Source: Geothrix sp. (GTDB lineage Bacteria > Acidobacteriota > Holophagae > Holophagales > Holophagaceae). From it: 64,000 nucleotides of DNA. The translations under genes and the position numbers were made by a program. The DNA lies in assembly GCA_030681515.1 (NCBI GenBank), contig JAUXSE010000036.1:1-64000 (forward strand). Reading direction: 5' to 3'. The notes beneath the pieces were generated by a model. That model ran no database searches, was not told the origin of the DNA, and saw nothing but the letters and a program-made list of their open reading frames with translations. Positions 24,230 through 33,436 of this stretch are shown here, piece after piece. Numbering within the stretch: the stretch's first letter is position 1; every line of letters starts with the position of its first letter.

Positions 24230-24646
24230 ATGTTCGACCTCACCAGCGGCAATGGGATGATCCAGACCATGGATCGAGGCCTGACGCTGGCTTCCCGGCG
24301 CCAGGCCCTGATCGCCTCCAACCTGGCGAACCTGGACACGCCGGGCTACAAGACCCGCGACTTCAGCTTCGAGGGGGCCATGAAGTCGGCCTTGTCTGGG
24401 CAAACATCGCCCACTTCCCTGCGGACCACCCACCCCATGCACCTCCAGGGCAGCCCCAGCGGTTCCCTTCCGCCCACCACGGACGCCCTGCAGCCCCTCG
24501 CCGAACGCAACGACGGCAACGACGTGAGCCTGGACCGGGAGAACATGCTGCTGGCCCGCACCCAGTCCACCTACCAGACCGCCTCCACCTTCATGCAGGT
24601 GGAGCTCCGCAAACTCTACGCCCTCATCCGCGAAGGGAGCCGGTAG
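24230..24646 (+). CDS. flgB: Flagellar basal-body rod protein FlgB
   Basis: A 138-residue proximal rod protein with the N-terminal heptad-like rod signature (ASRRQALIASNLANLDTPGYKTRDFSF) and a matching C-terminal helix (LARTQSTYQTASTFMQVELRKL). It assembles above the MS ring with FlgC and FliE. It heads flagellar block II behind a sigma-54-type promoter; flgC starts two bases after its stop. Confidence 0.93.
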   Translation: MFDLTSGNGMIQTMDRGLTLASRRQALIASNLANLDTPGYKTRDFSFEGAMKSALSGQTSPTSLRTTHPMHLQGSPSGSLPPTTDALQPLAERNDGNDVSLDRENMLLARTQSTYQTASTFMQVELRKLYALIREGSR

Positions 24647-24648
24647 CC

Positions 24649-25068
24649 ATGAGCATCCCCAGGATCCTCGATATCGCCAGCACCGGCATGGCCGCCCAGC
24701 GCCTCCGGGTGCAGCTCATCGCCTCCAACATCGCCAACAGCGAAACCACTCGAACCAAGGAGGGTGGTCCCTTCCGGCGCAAGGAGGCGATCTTCCAGTC
24801 CCAGGACATGGGGTTCTCGGGAGCCCTGGCCAACGCCGGTGTCCGGGTCGCCTCCATCCGCACCAGCCAGGAACCCTTCATCACCCGTTTCGAGCCCGGC
24901 CATCCCGATGCGGATGCCGACGGCGTGGTGAGCTACCCCAACGTCAATCCCGTGGAGGAGATGGTGAACCTCACCGAGGCCAGCCGGGCCTACGAAGCCA
25001 ACATCGCCGTGGTCCGGGCCGCCAAGGCCATGGCCGCCTCTGCCCTGGAGATCCTCCGCGTGCAGTAG
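24649..25068 (+). CDS. flgC: Flagellar basal-body rod protein FlgC
   Basis: A 139-residue rod protein. The N-terminus has AAQRLRVQLIASNIANSETTRT. The C-terminus has the ANVNPVEEM-type sequence YPNVNPVEEMVNLTEASRAYEANIAVV, diagnostic for FlgC. It forms the proximal rod together with FlgB. Confidence 0.93.
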   Translation: MSIPRILDIASTGMAAQRLRVQLIASNIANSETTRTKEGGPFRRKEAIFQSQDMGFSGALANAGVRVASIRTSQEPFITRFEPGHPDADADGVVSYPNVNPVEEMVNLTEASRAYEANIAVVRAAKAMAASALEILRVQ

Positions 25069-25155
25069 GGTTCTGTCCGGCCTGTCGGATTTTCGACTTG
25101 CCCCTGGCCCGCCCCCGACCGATCGTGTGAAAGACCTTTCCCCCGAGTTGACCCC

Positions 25156-25476
25156 ATGGACCCACTTCAGAACACCCCCCAGCTGCTCCCGATCACCCCC
25201 ATCTCCGGAGCCTCGAAACCGGGCCAGGGCGGCGGCGCTCCGGGCGCCGAAGGGGAGCTGGCCTTCGGCGATCTTCTCAAGCAGGCCCTTCAGGAAGTGA
25301 ACCAGGCCTCGGCCCAGGCCGAGGGAGAGGCACGGAACTTGATGACAGGGGAGAGTGCAGACATGCACACGGCCATGCTGGCTGTCCAGAAGGCCGATCT
25401 AAGCTTCCAGATGATGATGGCCGTGCGATCCAAGCTGATCGACGCCTACCGCGAGGTCATGCGCATGCCGATGTAG
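25156..25476 (+). CDS. fliE: Flagellar hook-basal body protein FliE
   Basis: The 106-residue product fits FliE, the adaptor between MS ring and rod. The C-terminal region MHTAMLAVQKADLSFQMMMAVRSKLIDAYREVMRM is the conserved part. Its codon pair ATC-GAC at 25438 is one of only two RTCGAY hexamers noticed in the window. Confidence 0.9.
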   Translation: MDPLQNTPQLLPITPISGASKPGQGGGAPGAEGELAFGDLLKQALQEVNQASAQAEGEARNLMTGESADMHTAMLAVQKADLSFQMMMAVRSKLIDAYREVMRMPM

Positions 25477-25525
25477 CGCGGGCCGAGCTTCCCGGCGCGG
25501 CCTCACCCCTGACTGAGGAACGCCT

Positions 25526-27214
25526 ATGGCCGGGGAAACGAACCTCGCTGAACAACTGACCAGCGCCTTCAAGGGCATGAGCGCCACCCAGCGCGTCATG
25601 GTGGCCGCCATTTCCATGACAGTGCTTCTGGCCCTGGGTGGCCTCGGCATCTGGGCCGGCCAGGAATCGAAGGGCATCCTCGCGGCCAATGTCTCCCCCC
25701 AGGAGGCCAGTTCCATCGTGGCCCAGCTGGACAAGATGCAGGTGCCCTACGAGCTCAGCTCGGACCAGCGCACCATCCTCGTGCCCGAAAGCAGGGTGGG
25801 CGCCCTGCGCCTCAAGTTCGCCGGAGAAGGCACGCTGACGGGCGACAAGCTGGGTTTCGAGAAACTCGAGAACGCCGGTCTCGGCACCACCGATTTCTCC
25901 CAGAAGGTGATCCACCGCCGGGCCATGGAGGCCCAGCTGGCCAAGACCATCATGAGCCTCCAGCAGGTCTCCGAGGCCACGGTCCACATCACGCCGTCCA
26001 ACGACAGCCCCTTCCTCACGGACAAGGAGGACGCCAAGGCCAGCGTGCTGCTCAAGCTGCGGGGCGCCCGCATGCTTCCCGACGAGAACACCCAGGCCAT
26101 CGTGAACCTGGTGGCCGCCAGCGTCGAGGGACTGAAGCCCGAGCAGGTGGTGATCATTGATCAGTACAGCCGCATCCTGTCCCGCACGGGCCGCGATCCC
26201 ATGGTGGGCGCCAGCGATTCCCAGAAGAAGGTCGCCCGCGAAGAGGAGGATCACCTGGTGCGCCGGGTCACCGAGATGCTCGAGCCCGTCGTGGGCATCG
26301 GCAAGGTGCGCGCCACGGCCCACGTGGACCTGGACTTCGACAAGGTGAAGATCAACGAGGAGAAGTACGATCCCCAGGGCCAGGTGGAGCGCAGCGTCCA
26401 GCAGAAGGACGAAAAGGCCCAGAAGCGCGACGCGGACGCCGGGGTTCCGGGCACCGCCAGCAACGTGGCTCCGGCGGCCGACGGAGCCTCCGCCAGCCTC
26501 ACGGAGAACTCCGAGAAGAAGGAGACCACCACCAACTACGAGATCAGCAAGACTGTGCGCACCACTGATCAGGCCACCGGATCCGTGAAGCGCGTGACCC
26601 TGGCGGTGATCGTGGACCACATCAACTCCTGGGAAAAGGATCCAAAGGGAGAGCCCCTCCTGAAGCAGACGCCCCGCACCGCGGATGAACTGAAGAAGAT
26701 CCGCGACCAGGTGGCCGCCGCCGTCGGGTTCCAGCCCAAGCGCGGCGACGAGCTCACCGTGGAGAACATGGCCTTCGCCACGCTCCAGGTGAATCCCAAG
26801 GAAGAGGCCGAGGCCAGGAGCGCCGAGAAATGGGCCCTGGCTTACAAGTTCCTTCCTGGCTTGATCTACGGAATCATCGGCCTCGCGGTGTTCTTCATGC
26901 TCGTCCTCCCCATGCTCCGGCGCATGTCCGCCGCCATCAACCGGCCCGCGCCCATGCGCGTGGCCAGCGCCGAAGGCGGCGAGGCGGGGATGGCCGGCGC
27001 CGGTGGCGGAGCCTCGCGCAAACAGGTCCAGGTGAAGTCCATGTCCGAGATCGAGGCCGAGATCGAGGCGGAATTGAATGCCGATGCCGCCTTCAGCGCC
27101 CCCGAAGCCCGGCGCCGCGAGCTCATCAAGCGGCGTCTCCAGGAGGGCTCGCACGAGGATCCGGAGACCATCGCCTCGCTGGTGCGGTCCTGGCTCCTTG
27201 AAGAAGGGAGGTAG
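25526..27214 (+). CDS. fliF: Flagellar MS-ring protein FliF
   Basis: The 562-residue protein has a first membrane helix at ~25-45 (MVAAISMTVLLALGGLGIWAG), ring-building motifs (QGELARTI-like MEAQLAKTIMSLQQVSEATVHI at ~135-155), a disordered periplasmic loop near 290-330, and a second helix at ~440-465 (LIYGIIGLAVFFMLVLPML). The cytoplasmic tail (DPETIASLVRSWLLEEG) is the FliG-binding segment. fliG starts three bases after its stop. Confidence 0.95.
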   Translation: MAGETNLAEQLTSAFKGMSATQRVMVAAISMTVLLALGGLGIWAGQESKGILAANVSPQEASSIVAQLDKMQVPYELSSDQRTILVPESRVGALRLKFAGEGTLTGDKLGFEKLENAGLGTTDFSQKVIHRRAMEAQLAKTIMSLQQVSEATVHITPSNDSPFLTDKEDAKASVLLKLRGARMLPDENTQAIVNLVAASVEGLKPEQVVIIDQYSRILSRTGRDPMVGASDSQKKVAREEEDHLVRRVTEMLEPVVGIGKVRATAHVDLDFDKVKINEEKYDPQGQVERSVQQKDEKAQKRDADAGVPGTASNVAPAADGASASLTENSEKKETTTNYEISKTVRTTDQATGSVKRVTLAVIVDHINSWEKDPKGEPLLKQTPRTADELKKIRDQVAAAVGFQPKRGDELTVENMAFATLQVNPKEEAEARSAEKWALAYKFLPGLIYGIIGLAVFFMLVLPMLRRMSAAINRPAPMRVASAEGGEAGMAGAGGGASRKQVQVKSMSEIEAEIEAELNADAAFSAPEARRRELIKRRLQEGSHEDPETIASLVRSWLLEEGR

Positions 27215-27217
27215 GCC

Positions 27218-28222
27218 ATGGCCAAGCTCAGTGGAGCCCAGAAGGCCGCCGTCCTCATGGTCACCCTCGGGGACGAGACCGCCGCGAACATCTTCAAGTA
27301 CCTCGAAGAGGACGAGATCCAGTCCATTTCCCGGGAGATCGCCCTCACCAAGCATGTGCAGCCCGAGGTGGCGGAGGAGGTCATGGAAGAGTTCCATACC
27401 ATGACTCAGGCCCGCAGCTACATCAGCCAGGGCGGCATCGAGTACGCCAAGAAGCTGCTCATCAAGTCCGTGGGCCCCGAGGTGGCGCGCAAGATCATAG
27501 ACCGCCTCGTGAAGGCCCTGGAATCCAGCGCCGGCTTCACCAGCCTCGAACGCGCCAACCCCCAGCAGCTGTCCAAGTTCATCCAGAACGAGCATCCCCA
27601 GACCATCGCCCTGATCCTGGCCCACCTGAACGCCTCCCAGGCCGCGGAGCTCATCTCCAGCCTGCCCGAGGCCCTGCGCAGCGATGTGGCCATGCGCATG
27701 GCCAGCCTGCAGGAGATCAGCCCCGAAGTGGTGCGGCGCATCAGCCTCATCCTCGAACAGAAGCTGGAGGCCCTGGGCTCCTTCGCGACGGAAGCCTACG
27801 GCGGCGTCCGCGCCGTGGCCGAGCTCTTCAACCGCATGGAGCGCAATGTCGGCCGCACGGTGCTCGAAAAGATCGAAACCGAGAACCCCCAGCTGGCCGC
27901 CAGCATCCGCGATCTGATGTTCGTGTTCGACGACATCCTGCTCATTGATGACAACGGCATCACCGAGATCCTCAAGCGCGCGGACAAGAAGACGCTCACC
28001 ATCGCCCTCAAGGGCACCAGCGAGGAGCTTCAGAACCAGTTCTTCCGCAACATGTCCAGCCGCGCCGTGGAGCTCATGAAGGAAGAGATGGAGTTCATGG
28101 GCCCCGTGAAGCTGAAGGATGTCGAGAAGTCCCAGCATGAGATCGTGGAGATCGTCCGCCAGCTGGAGGAGGAAGGCGTCATCAGCATCGGCGGCGGGGG
28201 GGGGGAGGACTATGTCTCCTGA
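27218..28222 (+). CDS. fliG: Flagellar motor switch protein FliG
   Basis: The 334-residue rotor protein has an N-terminal FliF-binding domain (SGAQKAAVLMVTLGDETAANIFKYL), the EHPQTIALIL motif in the middle domain, and the charged C-terminal torque helix (VFDDILLIDDNGITEILKRADKKTL) that contacts the stator. It ends in an acidic tail after a poly-Gly stretch coded by a run of Gs (near 28192-28206), a possible slippage site. Confidence 0.95.
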   Translation: MAKLSGAQKAAVLMVTLGDETAANIFKYLEEDEIQSISREIALTKHVQPEVAEEVMEEFHTMTQARSYISQGGIEYAKKLLIKSVGPEVARKIIDRLVKALESSAGFTSLERANPQQLSKFIQNEHPQTIALILAHLNASQAAELISSLPEALRSDVAMRMASLQEISPEVVRRISLILEQKLEALGSFATEAYGGVRAVAELFNRMERNVGRTVLEKIETENPQLAASIRDLMFVFDDILLIDDNGITEILKRADKKTLTIALKGTSEELQNQFFRNMSSRAVELMKEEMEFMGPVKLKDVEKSQHEIVEIVRQLEEEGVISIGGGGGEDYVS

Positions 28223-28228
28223 TATCCC

Positions 28229-28993
28229 ATGGCCCGCATCGCGACATCCCGGGGCGCTGCCATGAGCTCCAGGGGCTTCATCCGCGCCGAAGACCTCCAT
28301 GACACCCCCTTGGAGGCCTTCCCGTACTTCCCGGTGGACACTCGGCCCACCCACGGCGGGTTCGACGATGGCCCTGGCTCGGTGGCTTCCGATCTGGACG
28401 ATGGCGAAGCGTCCCAGATCCCCATCGAGCAGCGCCTCGTGGACCGGCTCCAGGAGGCGGAGCAGCAGGCGCAGGAGATCGCCCGCCGGGCGTACGAAGA
28501 GGGGTTTTCCTCGGGTGAGACCGAAGGCCGCGCCTTCGGCGAAAGCCAGTACAAGGCCTACACGCAGCGTCTGGAGGAACATCTGGTGGAGTTGGCCTCC
28601 ACGTCCCTGATCCTGCGGGAAGCCCTGAACGAAGAGCTGGTGGCACTCGCCCTCGCCGTGGGGGAGCACCTCGCGGTCCAGCAGATCGAGCAGTCGCCCG
28701 GCGCCGTGCGGGCCCTCATGGAACGCATCCTCGAAGAACTGCCCTTCCCCCTGCCCCGGGGGCGGCGAGAGGGCGAGATGCCCCTGCAGGTCTTCCTGAA
28801 TCCGGCGGATCTGGAACAGCTCGGTGATCACTTCATCGGCCAGGCGGGCCTCGCGCTCCTGGCCGACGGCAGCCTGTCCCGCGGCAGCCTCCGGATCGAG
28901 GCCCCCCAGGGCATTCTCATCGGCACCCTGGAACGCCGGCGGGAGCGCATGACGCAACTCATCCTGAAGATGCGGGAGGGCGAGGCCCCATGA
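28229..28993 (+). CDS. fliH: Flagellar assembly protein FliH
   Basis: The 254-residue product lies at the FliH position between fliG and fliI. It has a Glu/Gln-rich coiled-coil stretch (RLVDRLQEAEQQAQEIARRAYEEGFSSGETEGRAFGE) containing the Gly-spaced repeats typical of FliH, then a FliI-binding C-terminal domain. It regulates the FliI ATPase. Two starts are possible, 28229 and 28262; neither has a clear ribosome-binding site. Confidence 0.85.
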   Translation: MARIATSRGAAMSSRGFIRAEDLHDTPLEAFPYFPVDTRPTHGGFDDGPGSVASDLDDGEASQIPIEQRLVDRLQEAEQQAQEIARRAYEEGFSSGETEGRAFGESQYKAYTQRLEEHLVELASTSLILREALNEELVALALAVGEHLAVQQIEQSPGAVRALMERILEELPFPLPRGRREGEMPLQVFLNPADLEQLGDHFIGQAGLALLADGSLSRGSLRIEAPQGILIGTLERRRERMTQLILKMREGEAP

Positions 28994-30351
28994 GCACCCT
29001 GCTGGATCCGGCCCTCCTCGCGGCCCGCCTGCGCGGGCTGCCCAAGGGGGACTGGATGGGCCGGGTCACGAAGGTCGTCGGCCTGGTAGTGGAGTCCACG
29101 GGACCGGACTGTTCCGTGGGCGAACAGATGCTCATCCACGGCGCGGACGCCGCCGGACTGCCGCGCCTCATCCACGCGGAAGTGGTCGGCTTCGCGGGGC
29201 AGCGCGTGCTGCTCATGCCCATCGAGGAGACCGAGGGCATCCGCCCGGGCCTATGGGTGGAAGGCACGGGGCACCAGTCCGAACTGCCCCTGTCCGGGAC
29301 CTTGCTGGGCCGGGTGATTGACCCCCTGGGGCGGCCCCTGGATGGCGGCCCGCCCATCGAGGCCACGGCCCACCTGCCCCTCCAGGGGCCGCCGCCCAAC
29401 CCCATGCGGCGGAAGCGCATTGATCAGGTGCTGTCCACCGGCGTGCGCGCCATTGACGGCCTGCTCACCATGGGCAAGGGCCAGCGGGTGGGCATCTTCT
29501 CCGGATCCGGCGTGGGCAAATCCACCCTGCTGGGCATGGTGGCGAGGAACACCTCCGCCGAGGTGAACGTGATCACGCTGGTGGGCGAGCGCGGCCGGGA
29601 GCTTCGCGAGTTCATCGAGAACGACCTGGGCGAAGAGGGCCTCCGCCGCAGCGTGGTCGTCGTCTCCACCAGCGACCAGAGCCCGCTGATGCGGCTCCGT
29701 TGCGCCATGGCGGGCACCACGGTAGCCGAATACTTCATGCGCCAGGGCAAGGACGTGCTGCTCATGATGGACAGCGTCACCCGCTTCGCCATGGCCCAGC
29801 GCGAGGTGGGTCTCAGCGCCGGAGAACCCCCCAGCTCCCGCGGCTACACGCCCTCGGTCTTCGCGCTCCTGCCGCGGCTCATGGAACGGGCCGGCACCTT
29901 CGAAGGCATGGGCTCCATCACCGGCATCTACACGGTGCTGGTGGAGGGCGACGACATGAACGAGCCCATCAGCGACGCCGTGCGCGGCATCCTGGACGGC
30001 CATGTGGTGCTCTCGCGCAAGCTGGGTTCGAAGAACCACTTCCCCGCCATTGACGTGCTCGCCAGCCTGTCGCGCCTCTTCAGCGCCCTGGCGCCGCCGG
30101 AGCAGAAGCAATTGGCCAGCAAGCTGCGGGACCTGATGGCCACCTACCAGGACGCGGAGGATCTGATCCAGATCGGCGCCTACACGAAAGGGTCCAGCAC
30201 CGCCATTGACCAGGCCATCCAGTTCCAGCCCGCCATCCAGTCCTTCCTCCGCCAGGCGACGGCGGAGGGCTCGGATCACCGCCAGGCCATGCTGGCCATG
30301 GGCCAGATCTTCGGCATTGATCTGGCGCCGTTCCTTAAGGCCAAAAGCTGA
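28990..30351 (+). CDS. fliI: Flagellum-specific ATPase FliI
   Basis: A 453-residue F1-like export ATPase. Walker A is GSGVGKST at ~173-180, with the nearby LVGERGRELREFIE and Walker B VLLMMDSVTRFA near 257. Family residues VFALLPRLMERAG follow. It energises unloading of export substrates with FliH and FliJ. The ATG overlaps the fliH stop (ATGA), and its stop overlaps the fliJ start. Confidence 0.95.
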   Translation: MSTLLDPALLAARLRGLPKGDWMGRVTKVVGLVVESTGPDCSVGEQMLIHGADAAGLPRLIHAEVVGFAGQRVLLMPIEETEGIRPGLWVEGTGHQSELPLSGTLLGRVIDPLGRPLDGGPPIEATAHLPLQGPPPNPMRRKRIDQVLSTGVRAIDGLLTMGKGQRVGIFSGSGVGKSTLLGMVARNTSAEVNVITLVGERGRELREFIENDLGEEGLRRSVVVVSTSDQSPLMRLRCAMAGTTVAEYFMRQGKDVLLMMDSVTRFAMAQREVGLSAGEPPSSRGYTPSVFALLPRLMERAGTFEGMGSITGIYTVLVEGDDMNEPISDAVRGILDGHVVLSRKLGSKNHFPAIDVLASLSRLFSALAPPEQKQLASKLRDLMATYQDAEDLIQIGAYTKGSSTAIDQAIQFQPAIQSFLRQATAEGSDHRQAMLAMGQIFGIDLAPFLKAKS

Positions 30352-30800
30352 TGGCCGCCCGGTTCCGCTTCCGCCTCGAACCCGTGCGCAAGCTGCGGGA
30401 GGCCCTGGAGCGCGAAGCGGAACGCACCCTGGCCCGGGCCTTCCAGGCGGAGCGGGAGGTCCGCGAGTACCTCGATGGCCTCGCCGGACAACGCCTGTCC
30501 ATCTTCGAATCCCGCCACCTTGCCGCGGGCCAGATCCTCGACCTGGAGCTCTGGCGGGCCGGCGAGCGGTACCTGGTGGTCCTGGAGCGACGCCAGCTCG
30601 AAGGCTACGAACGCCTCCGGGTGGCCTCCGCCCAGGTCGCCGCCGCGCGGGAAGCCCTGGCCCTGGCCCACAGGAATCATCTGATGCTCCTCCGCCTCAA
30701 GGAACGCCGGGCGCTTCAGCACGCGAAGGAGCAGCAGCTTCGCGAGGCCCTGGAGATGGATGAGCTGGCCATCCTCCGCCACCACCGCCAAAGCGCCTAA
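30351..30800 (+). CDS. fliJ: Flagellar export protein FliJ
   Basis: A 149-residue, almost fully helical, charged protein (FRLEPVRKLREALEREAER...) between fliI and the MotE-like gene. Size, coiled-coil character and position identify it as FliJ, the central stalk of the export ATPase; sequence conservation in this family is low. Confidence 0.82.
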   Translation: MAARFRFRLEPVRKLREALEREAERTLARAFQAEREVREYLDGLAGQRLSIFESRHLAAGQILDLELWRAGERYLVVLERRQLEGYERLRVASAQVAAAREALALAHRNHLMLLRLKERRALQHAKEQQLREALEMDELAILRHHRQSA

Positions 30801-30815
30801 ATTTCAGGAGGCCCC

Positions 30816-31358
30816 ATGAACGCCCGCTACCTGCTCTGGATATCGGCACCCGTCGCGCTGTCCGCGGGCGTCCTCTGGCTTTCGGCCCAGGAACCGAAGG
30901 GGGAGAACAAGGCCGCCGCCGAGGGCGTGAAGGTCGCCGAGCTGGCCGCCCAGCTCCAGACCCGCGAAAAGGCCATGGCCCAGAAGGAGGCGGATCTCCG
31001 TCAGCTGGAGCAGCGCCTCACTACCCTCCAGACCACCCTGGACAAGGATCGCGGTGACCTGGCGGCCCGGGAAAAGGCCGTCCAGGAGGCCCTGGCGAAG
31101 CTGGAGAACCTGAAGGTCCGGCCCGTCATTGATCCGCAGATCATCCGCACCTACGAGGCCATGGAACCCGCCGCCGGGGCCCAGGCCATGAAGGAGCTCG
31201 CGGGCCAGAACATGGACGTCGCCGTGGCCCTGCTGGCGGGCATGGCTCCGAAAAAAGCCGCCAAGCTGATGGATCAGCTGGCCCCCCTGGACGCCAAGCT
31301 GGCGGGGCGGCTGTCCGAGCGGGTGGGGCTTTCAAAACCGAAGGATCCCGCCCCTTAG
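30816..31358 (+). CDS. MotE-like periplasmic/membrane-anchored flagellar protein
   Basis: A 180-residue protein with an N-terminal membrane anchor (YLLWISAPVALSAGVLWLSA), a long coiled coil (residues ~40-105) and a C-terminal MgtE-N-like domain (YEAMEPAAGAQAMKELAGQNMDVAVALLAGMAPKKAAKLMDQL). This architecture and its place between fliJ and fliK match MotE-type proteins, which help the stator component MotC or other motor parts. No mot genes are in the window. AGGAGG lies before the ATG. Confidence 0.78.
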   Translation: MNARYLLWISAPVALSAGVLWLSAQEPKGENKAAAEGVKVAELAAQLQTREKAMAQKEADLRQLEQRLTTLQTTLDKDRGDLAAREKAVQEALAKLENLKVRPVIDPQIIRTYEAMEPAAGAQAMKELAGQNMDVAVALLAGMAPKKAAKLMDQLAPLDAKLAGRLSERVGLSKPKDPAP

Positions 31359-31438
31359 ATAGCGCGTTTCTGCCCAATGGCCACGGCACGGTCCTGGCGC
31401 AGGGAACCCATCCGGATGCTCCGGACGCGAGGTTCCCC

Positions 31439-32719
31439 ATGCTCCCCACGGGCACAGCGGCAGTCATGGCGGTTGCCGACCGTCCGGTGGCGGAGCGCCC
31501 TGAAGCCAAGGAACCCGAGGCCCCGGAGGGCCAGTTCGCCGGCCTCATGGCCCGCTGGATCCAGCCTCCCACGGAGTCCAAGGCGCCGGAGAAGGCCCAG
31601 CCCGCCCCGGAGGAATCCGGAACCCGGCGCCCTTCCGTCTCCATGGAGACGCCCGAAACCCCTTCTCCGGCCCCGGAGGCGCCGCTTTCCGGTGAGGCTG
31701 GACCCGCCGCCAAGCCGGGATCGCCCCCGATGCCGGCTGCTCCGCCCTCAGTCCCTGCCCCCTCAGCCCAGGTTTCCCCGGCCGCCACCAACCTTGGCCC
31801 GGTGACGCTCCCGGCGACCCCCGGTACTCCTGATCCATCCTGGATCCGCGTCCAGGGTCCACCGCAGGCCGCAGCCCCGCCTGCAACCGGGTTCGCAGAG
31901 GGCGTCCCCGGCATGGAAAGCCCTCGTCTGGACCCAGTGCCATCGCAGGCACCCGTCGTGGTCCAGGCATCCGTCGTGGCCCAGGCACCCGTGGCCCAGG
32001 CAGGCCTTGCCGAAGGCCCCCCCAGGATCGGGGAGAAGGCCCCGACCGGCCTTCCCGCCCCGAGCAGCCTTCCGGCCCCGACCCCCGACCCGGTGCTCGA
32101 CGCCGATCCCGGCGATCCGGAAACCGCCACACCCCTTCCCATGCCCCCGGCCGCGGAAAGCCTTCCCGGGGCCGCGGACCCCGCACGGGTCCCCGCATCC
32201 CCGCCCCTGCACGCCGATGGCAACGCCATGGCCGCGATCAGCGCCCTCCCCCGGGCCTCGGCCCAATTCGCGGCCGCCACTCCGGTGGTTCCCCCCGCGA
32301 CGGCCGCGCCGCCCCCCCCCACCGCCCCGGTGGCCCAGGTGGAAGGCGGATTGCGCTGGATGCTGAAGGGCGGCTCCCAGGAGGCGCGTCTCCAGTTGCA
32401 TCCCGAATCCCTCGGCCGGGTCACCATTCATCTCCGGGTCGAGGGCGGTGAAGTCCATGCCCGCCTCTGGATCACGGAACCCGCCTCGGTGCAGGCCATC
32501 CAGGAAGGGCGGCCCCTCCTGGAGCTTTCCCTGAAGGAGCAGGGACTCCAGCTGGGCAGTTTCGATCTCCAACAGGGCCACCGCCCCTTCCAGGAGGCGC
32601 CCTCCCCCCCCGTGTTCCGGGAGTCCGTCGAGCCGAAGGGGGCCTCTGCCCGGCAAGAAGCACCCGCGATGCCCGCGCCTTCCCTGCTGAACTCGCACCA
32701 CATCGAGATCTACGCCTGA
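31439..32719 (+). CDS. fliK: Flagellar hook-length control protein FliK
   Basis: A 426-residue product with a long Pro/Ala-rich disordered ruler region and a conserved C-terminal domain (EARLQLHPESLGRVTIHLRVEGGEVHARLWITEPASVQAIQEG) near residues 315-375. FliK measures the hook and switches export specificity through FlhB. The reading frame stays open upstream of the ATG at 31439 to about 31358, with no ATG, GTG or TTG, so the exact N-terminus is uncertain. Confidence 0.88.
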   Translation: MLPTGTAAVMAVADRPVAERPEAKEPEAPEGQFAGLMARWIQPPTESKAPEKAQPAPEESGTRRPSVSMETPETPSPAPEAPLSGEAGPAAKPGSPPMPAAPPSVPAPSAQVSPAATNLGPVTLPATPGTPDPSWIRVQGPPQAAAPPATGFAEGVPGMESPRLDPVPSQAPVVVQASVVAQAPVAQAGLAEGPPRIGEKAPTGLPAPSSLPAPTPDPVLDADPGDPETATPLPMPPAAESLPGAADPARVPASPPLHADGNAMAAISALPRASAQFAAATPVVPPATAAPPPPTAPVAQVEGGLRWMLKGGSQEARLQLHPESLGRVTIHLRVEGGEVHARLWITEPASVQAIQEGRPLLELSLKEQGLQLGSFDLQQGHRPFQEAPSPPVFRESVEPKGASARQEAPAMPAPSLLNSHHIEIYA

Positions 32720-32737
32720 CCGGCACAGTTCCTGTAG
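32720..32737 (+). promoter_or_regulatory. Weak sigma-54-like sequence before flgD
   Basis: CCGGCACA (GG at 32722-32723) is followed after ten bases by GT instead of GC. It resembles the flgB promoter (CCGGCACG...CTG) but lacks the conserved -12 C, so it may be inactive or weak. Confidence 0.25.
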
Positions 32738-32757
32738 TCCCATCCCTGGAGGTCCCC

Positions 32758-33408
32758 ATGGAAACCGGCATGATCAGCACCGCCATCACCGCCACCCCCC
32801 AGACCAAAACGGCCAGTAATACGTTGGACAAGGACGGCTTCCTCAAGCTGCTGGTGGAGCAGCTCAAGAACCAGGATCCGACCGCCCCCCAGGACTCGGA
32901 CAAGATGGTGGAACAGCTCACCTCCTTCTCCAGCCTGGAGGAGTCCCAGAAGACCAACGCCCTGCTCCTGGGATTGCAGACCCAGACGGCGGGCCTCTTC
33001 CAGGCCCAGACCGCAGGCCTGGTGGGCCGGAACGTGAAGGTGGACGGTTCGGGATTCAACCTGAAGTCCGGGTCCGCCACCATGAACATCGAACTGGCAG
33101 CGGCCGCGGACGTGACCCTCACCGTCAAGGATGCCAACGGCAATGTCATCGCCACCCTGCCCCAGGGCCACCTGGCCCGCGGCACGACGGCGCTGACCTG
33201 GGACGGCCTGGATTCCAGCGGAAACCCCGTGCCTGACGGCGCCTACAAGGTGGAGGTCACCGCCAGCGGCGATGACGGCAAGGCCGTGCCGTTCCGCACC
33301 AGCCTGACCATGAAGGTGGACGCCGTGACCTTCAGGGATGGCGGCATCTACCTGGCCTCCGGAGGCAACATCTTCTCCCTGGCCGATGTCCTCGAAATCA
33401 CCGCCTGA
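32758..33408 (+). CDS. flgD: Flagellar hook-capping protein FlgD
   Basis: A 216-residue hook cap. The N-terminal signature LDKDGFLKLLVEQLKNQDPTAPQDSDKMVEQL is diagnostic. The C-terminal half has the FlgD Ig/tudor-like fold (GHLARGTTALTWDGLDSSGNPVPDGAYKVEV). It guides hook subunit polymerisation. TGGAGG lies before the ATG; flgE follows after 28 bases. Confidence 0.93.
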   Translation: METGMISTAITATPQTKTASNTLDKDGFLKLLVEQLKNQDPTAPQDSDKMVEQLTSFSSLEESQKTNALLLGLQTQTAGLFQAQTAGLVGRNVKVDGSGFNLKSGSATMNIELAAAADVTLTVKDANGNVIATLPQGHLARGTTALTWDGLDSSGNPVPDGAYKVEVTASGDDGKAVPFRTSLTMKVDAVTFRDGGIYLASGGNIFSLADVLEITA

Positions 33409-33436
33409 ACCCGATCCCAGACCCCAGGAGAACCCC

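Noticed and set aside
28192-28206. Programmed frameshift in the fliG C-run of Gs
   Set aside because: The run encodes Gly residues in frame and the FliG C-terminus ends normally; nothing downstream calls for a shift, so slippage is only a possibility.
25457-28957. Very long open frame on the - strand opposite fliF, fliG and fliH
   Set aside because: It lies fully antisense to well-identified flagellar genes and has low-complexity His/Gly/Leu composition, the usual by-product of high GC third positions.
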